Shown here in pieces: positions 23,792 through 25,729 of a DNA stretch of 25,729 bases; within the stretch, counting starts at the first letter, position 1, and every line of letters begins with the position of its first letter. This stretch comes from a virus. The stretch spans positions 1-25,729 of IMG/VR virus record IMGVR_UViG_3300037882_000593; one strand, written 5' to 3'. Position numbers and translations under genes: made by a program. The notes below the pieces were generated by a model. It was not told the origin of the DNA and searched no databases. It was given only the letters and a program-made list of their open reading frames with translations.

Positions 23792-23838
23792 GTCTTAGCC
23801 GAGCGGAGATTACTGAGCAGCTTATCTGGTTGGGTCAT
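23788..23838 (-). CDS. Very short coupled ORF (16 aa)
   Basis: A minus-strand ORF from ATG 23838, encoding MTQPDKLLSNLRSAKT. It starts in an ATGA overlap with the stop of the Lar-like gene and stops in an ATGA overlap with the 42-aa membrane protein. It may simply hand ribosomes from one gene to the next, or encode a functional micro-peptide. The evidence is only the two perfect overlaps. Confidence 0.35.
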   Translation of the reverse strand: MTQPDKLLSNLRSAKT

Positions 23839-24071
23839 GCTTTTAACCTAAATCTATTCCATGAATCTATACCCGCAGTACGAGCAATTTCTTCTGTATG
23901 TCCGGCAGGATGTAATGAATGCCCACATGAATAACACTTAGCATTCGCCTGATATTTTAAGCCAGGGTACCTTTCAACGCCATCTGGCATTACTATTTCT
24001 AAACCAACATCTTTGCTATGGCAAACGGGGCAATTCTTCATTTCTGGATTATTGATTGAATTATCGGCCAT
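23835..24071 (-). CDS. Lar-like zinc-ribbon protein (restriction alleviation family)
   Basis: A 78-aa protein with two CxxC pairs, C14-P-V-C17 and C46-Y-S-C49-G, separated by a beta-rich part (VGLEIVMPDGVERYPGLKYQ). It ends with ARTAGIDSWNRF, the 'A-I-x-x-W-N-R' tail shared by Lar-type proteins and related phage zinc ribbons. Lar of Rac alleviates EcoK restriction by stimulating modification. Whether this one does so cannot be read from sequence. A perfect AAGGAG (24084-24079) lies seven bases before the ATG. It overlaps the upstream 46-aa gene. Confidence 0.72.
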   Translation of the reverse strand: MADNSINNPEMKNCPVCHSKDVGLEIVMPDGVERYPGLKYQANAKCYSCGHSLHPAGHTEEIARTAGIDSWNRFRLKA

Positions 24072-24201
24072 CGTTTAACTCCTTAGCTTCCCATTGAGCG
24101 TAGGCTACGGCAACTTCCGGCGCATCAAGAACGTCTAGAAGCCACCACCCGGTGAACTTCACGCGATAAAGTCGCCAAATCTCTTTAATCAGCTTTTTCA
24201 T
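24061..24201 (-). CDS. Small protein (46 aa), unknown
   Basis: A minus-strand ORF from ATG 24201 to TAA 24061, with AAGGA five bases before the start. The sequence MKKLIKEIWRLYRVKFTGWW is basic and amphipathic with a Trp pair, followed by an acidic helical half (LLDVLDAPEVAVAY, WEAKELNDG). It could bind a membrane surface or a protein partner. It overlaps the start of the Lar-like gene by 11 bases and the upstream 58-aa gene by 17 bases. The family is not recognised. Confidence 0.6.
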   Translation of the reverse strand: MKKLIKEIWRLYRVKFTGWWLLDVLDAPEVAVAYAQWEAKELNDGR

Positions 24202-24361
24202 CGGCATCCTTATTGTTCGTCCAGTTTGGTTGTATTTTGCTTTTTCTCTTTATCCCCTGTTTTTGCTTTAGATGGTGTGTGCAAAGCTCATTTCCCCAGT
24301 ATGTTTTAAATTCACATTGGGTTCCGTATATAGTCTTGGCTATACATCTTTTCCTTTCCAT
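24185..24361 (-). CDS. Small Cys/His zinc-finger protein (58 aa)
   Basis: A minus-strand ORF from ATG 24361. MERKRCIAKTIYGTQCEFKT continues with a segment ending in LCTHH. The spacing C6-x9-C16-x10-C27-x2-H30 fits the small 'RCxAxTxxGxxCxxxxxxGxxxCxxH' zinc-binding motif found in many phage and bacterial proteins. The C-terminal half is Lys-rich. A GGAG abuts the ATG directly, a poor spacing, and an in-frame stop lies close upstream, so no earlier start is possible. The structured RNA domain lies just upstream and may affect its translation. Function unknown. Confidence 0.6.
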   Translation of the reverse strand: MERKRCIAKTIYGTQCEFKTYWGNELCTHHLKQKQGIKRKSKIQPNWTNNKDADEKAD

Positions 24362-24390
24362 CTCCGCTAATCACTTTCTCGTTATAATGG

Positions 24391-24494
24391 TGGGAGCCGA
24401 TAAAGGGTATTCACCATAGCTCTATCCCCGCCTTCGCCGTATTGGTTCTATGTATTCCCATACGATCTACTCTATTTCACCGGCTCGGCTCCCA
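24391..24494 (-). ncRNA. Structured RNA domain B (candidate)
   Basis: A perfect 10-bp closing stem pairs TGGGAGCCGA (24494-24485, minus strand) with TCGGCTCCCA (24400-24391). Inside it, a GTAT/ATAC hairpin at 24463-24452 is capped by GGGA, a GNRA tetraloop if read on the minus strand. GCCG/CGGC (24484-24481 with 2439x positions 24439-24436) and GGT/ACC pairs can form around it. No convincing ORF covers this stretch on either strand. It ends about 30 bases before the start of the 58-aa gene, so it could act as its leader or be part of one larger RNA with domain A. Confidence 0.5.
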
Positions 24495-24516
24495 TACTGG
24501 ATATTATCTTGGTTAA

Positions 24517-24703
24517 TCTTAGCGAATAGCGGGCTGCATTCGTAAACGATAGGTCTGCATAGTCACTATCGCTGTACCCATGTCGTCTAGCCTCGGCTGG
24601 AAGTCCCCTATGCGGGAGCCAGCAACTTCAACTAGAACCTTCAGACACAGCAGCTTCTAAGGTCTATGATCTCGGTATGCCGAGCCACCGCTATTCGCTA
24701 AGA
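24517..24703 (-). ncRNA. Structured RNA domain A (candidate)
   Basis: On the minus strand TCTTAGCGAATAGCGG-type arms (24703-24688 and 24532-24517) pair over 16 bp without a mismatch, enclosing 155 nt. Inside are a CTCGG/CCGAG hairpin with CATA loop (24684-24671) and a 10-bp helix (24651-24642 with 24580-24571). That helix encloses a 7-bp helix (24636-24630/24592-24586) and a GCTGG/CCAGC hairpin (24623-24596) with an inner four-pair extension. A GATAG/CTATC hairpin (24570-24548) stacks next to the 10-bp helix, and its loop CTATG can pair with CATAG at 24668-24664. Several helices need G-U pairs that exist only in a minus-strand transcript. No known family is recognised. Confidence 0.6.
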
Positions 24704-24725
24704 CAAACTCCTTTCGATAAATACT

Positions 24726-25115
24726 TTAGTTGGGTATGTAGACGGGTTTCCCCGCCTTAATATCCGCAAGAGCCGCTTCGCCTTTATCAGTCAAGACGCA
24801 ACGTGACTTGTGAATTGGATTGTGCGGCGGTGAATCATATACAAAGCCCCACTTCTCCAGCTTCGCAAACATTGCTGGTGCAAGCTCCCAATGACAACCT
24901 TTATACATTCCGTTTTCACATGACTTCGGGTATGTCATAGCCTTGCGTAATTTCTTACCCATGATCTGACCGCTAGAAACTAGCTTGACAGGGCTTGGCT
25001 TATCATCCTTGGCGCATGAAGCGCACGACCTAGGGAAGCCATCACCTTCACCGAGATATTCACCGCAATACTGACAGTCATCACCGTTCAATATGTATTC
25101 TGCATATTCACCCAT
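24726..25115 (-). CDS. Phage zinc-ribbon protein (129 aa)
   Basis: A minus-strand protein from ATG 25115 with a good AAGGAG seven bases upstream. GEYAEYILNGDDCQYCGEYL and DGFPRSCASC form a zinc ribbon (C14, C17, C31, C34). This 'CxYCGEYxGxGxGxPRSC' pattern recurs in small phage proteins of unknown function. The C-terminal half has a winged-helix-like look: PAMFAKLEKWGFVYDSP, then CVLTDKGEAALADIKAG, close to the 'LTxxGxxAL' wing of HTH proteins. It may be a small DNA-binding regulator. It is followed by the structured RNA region. Confidence 0.65.
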   Translation of the reverse strand: MGEYAEYILNGDDCQYCGEYLGEGDGFPRSCASCAKDDKPSPVKLVSSGQIMGKKLRKAMTYPKSCENGMYKGCHWELAPAMFAKLEKWGFVYDSPPHNPIHKSRCVLTDKGEAALADIKAGKPVYIPN

Positions 25116-25142
25116 AATTATCTCCTTTCTGTTATCACGAGG

Positions 25143-25352
25143 TTATTTAGGTTGTTCATTCGTTCTGCGTATTGTCAGCACGACACCGCCGTTACTTGGA
25201 GTTTCATGAATTTCATAGGAAGAAATATCATCGTACACCTGACCATACCAAGATTGAGATAGGGCGACCGACCCATTCTCCCCCACGAAATGAAGAAGGA
25301 GCGCCACAGCCTTATGGAAATTGTCTTTGTTCATTTTTGCTAAGTCTGTCAT
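25143..25352 (-). CDS. Small hypothetical protein (69 aa)
   Basis: A minus-strand ORF from ATG 25352. NKDNFHKAVALLLHFVGENG is helical, and VALSQSWYGQVYDDISSYEI plus GGVVLTIRRTNEQ is beta-rich, so it looks like a compact alpha/beta domain. The upstream box (GGATGAT) is weak; a second ATG seven codons in is possible. It lies 13 bases downstream of the 83-aa gene in the same operon. Family not recognised. Confidence 0.5.
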   Translation of the reverse strand: MTDLAKMNKDNFHKAVALLLHFVGENGSVALSQSWYGQVYDDISSYEIHETPSNGGVVLTIRRTNEQPK

Positions 25353-25365
25353 ATCATCCGTCTTT

Positions 25366-25617
25366 TCAGTGTTCTACAAAATCACATTTTATTTCATCCA
25401 GCTTGAAGGCCAAATCGGTGCGCCCTTCCTTACGAAATATGGCGGCAGCCTCGTCAAGCGTATATTTAGCAACTTGCAGGGGTATTCTATAATCCGCCGA
25501 TGAGCCAACATAATCCCCATTTTTCCTAGACCGACTATGTAATTCCTTCCGCAAATCTTCGGTGGATATGTCGCAAAGCACATCCTCAGCATCTACATGA
25601 ACACTAACGTATGGCAT
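25366..25617 (-). CDS. Small hypothetical protein (83 aa)
   Basis: A minus-strand ORF from ATG 25617, preceded by GAGAGGA at a good distance. MPYVSVHVDAEDVLCDISTE followed by DLRKELHSR resembles small phage proteins that open 'MPYVxVxVDxxDxLxxISDEDLxxEL', usually of unknown role. The middle (YRIPLQVAKYTLDEAAAIFR) and the end (FKLDEIKCDFVEH) are helical and acidic. It is the second gene visible in the reverse block. Confidence 0.55.
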   Translation of the reverse strand: MPYVSVHVDAEDVLCDISTEDLRKELHSRSRKNGDYVGSSADYRIPLQVAKYTLDEAAAIFRKEGRTDLAFKLDEIKCDFVEH

Positions 25618-25644
25618 ATCATCCTCTCAAACTCGGTTTCAGTG

Positions 25645-25729
25645 TTATTTTAGATACGCCGATTGCAGGCTCTCGATACTATCGAGGACGCTCTTAATTA
25701 CGGCGGGGCTAACCTTATGCTTCGTAGGG
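25645..25729 (-). CDS. 3' end of a reverse-strand gene (partial)
   Basis: On the minus strand one frame is open from the window edge to a TAA at 25647-25645, giving 28 codons that end in KSVLDSIESLQSAYLK, a helical segment. The other two minus frames have early stops. It is in line with the other reverse genes and 27 bases before the 83-aa gene start. Too little is visible to name it. Confidence 0.45.
   Translation of the reverse strand, partial: PTKHKVSPAVIKSVLDSIESLQSAYLK

Noticed and set aside
23654-23851. Forward 65-aa ORF at the convergent junction
   Set aside because: Lies opposite the coupled small reverse genes, with no ribosome site or recognisable features.
24383-24388. Plus-strand TATAAT just before RNA domain B
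   Set aside because: No acceptable -35 element at 16-18 bp and no extended -10; the wobble-pair bias favours the other strand.
24518-24660. Short minus-strand frame across RNA domain A with internal ATGs
   Set aside because: It has no ribosome site before any ATG, ends inside the closing stem, and the last ATG-led part is only about 20 codons; the paired structure explains the sequence better.
24517-24703. Retron-like msr/msd RNA suggested by the long inverted arms
   Set aside because: No reverse transcriptase gene is present nearby, and the internal hairpins do not follow the msr/msd plan.
24391-24703. Group I intron, tmRNA piece or tRNA
   Set aside because: I could not find the conserved core segments of group I introns, a tRNA-like acceptor with a T-loop, or an interrupted reading frame around it.

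Overview
The window looks like the late half of a short-tailed (podovirus-type) phage or prophage genome. On the + strand it carries a P22-like head and tail module: small and large terminase, P22-type portal, scaffold, P22-type coat, adaptor, gp10-like tail hub, internal/ejection proteins and two fibre proteins. Most genes are short-spaced or coupled by ATGA/TAATG overlaps. The host is clearly Gram-negative, because there is a spanin-type lysis cassette with outer-membrane lipoproteins. A GcrA-like helix-turn-helix protein, a DUF5681-like small terminase and a possible DUF6456-like protein hint at an alphaproteobacterial host, but this is an inference. No integrase, repressor, attachment site, tRNA or CRISPR array is visible.

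Layout. 3-2601 (+): a Ref-like HNH protein, an HTH protein, small unknown proteins, a glycosyltransferase, a GroES-type co-chaperonin and an 87-aa protein. 2631-4269: terminase. 4286-4787 (-): a free-standing HNH endonuclease gene split by a frameshift at a run of seven A, inserted between terminase and portal. 4847-14346 (+): portal to first internal virion protein, with a second glycosyltransferase set into the head-tail operon. 14343-14597 (-): a small lipoprotein gene with its own strong promoter. 14648-17667 (+): two large ejection-type proteins. 17688-21442: two fibre proteins. 21445-23676: unknown and membrane proteins, a DUF5675 protein, a holin candidate, i-spanin, embedded o-spanin and a second tiny lipoprotein. 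23663-25729 (-): a convergent block of small accessory genes (zinc-ribbon proteins, a Lar-like protein, tiny coupled ORFs).

Working together: terminase, portal, scaffold, coat and adaptor build and fill the head, probably helped by the phage GroES. The gp10-like hub, fibres and ejection proteins form the tail and deliver DNA. The lysis genes release progeny. The two reverse-strand inserts behave like morons with independent promoters.

The most interesting object is at about 24391-24703. It is a 0.34-kb stretch without a convincing gene, inside the reverse block, and it folds into two elaborate RNA domains closed by a 16-bp and a 10-bp perfect stem. Several inner helices extend with G-U pairs only if the minus strand is transcribed, which points to a structured RNA on that strand that I cannot assign to a known family.
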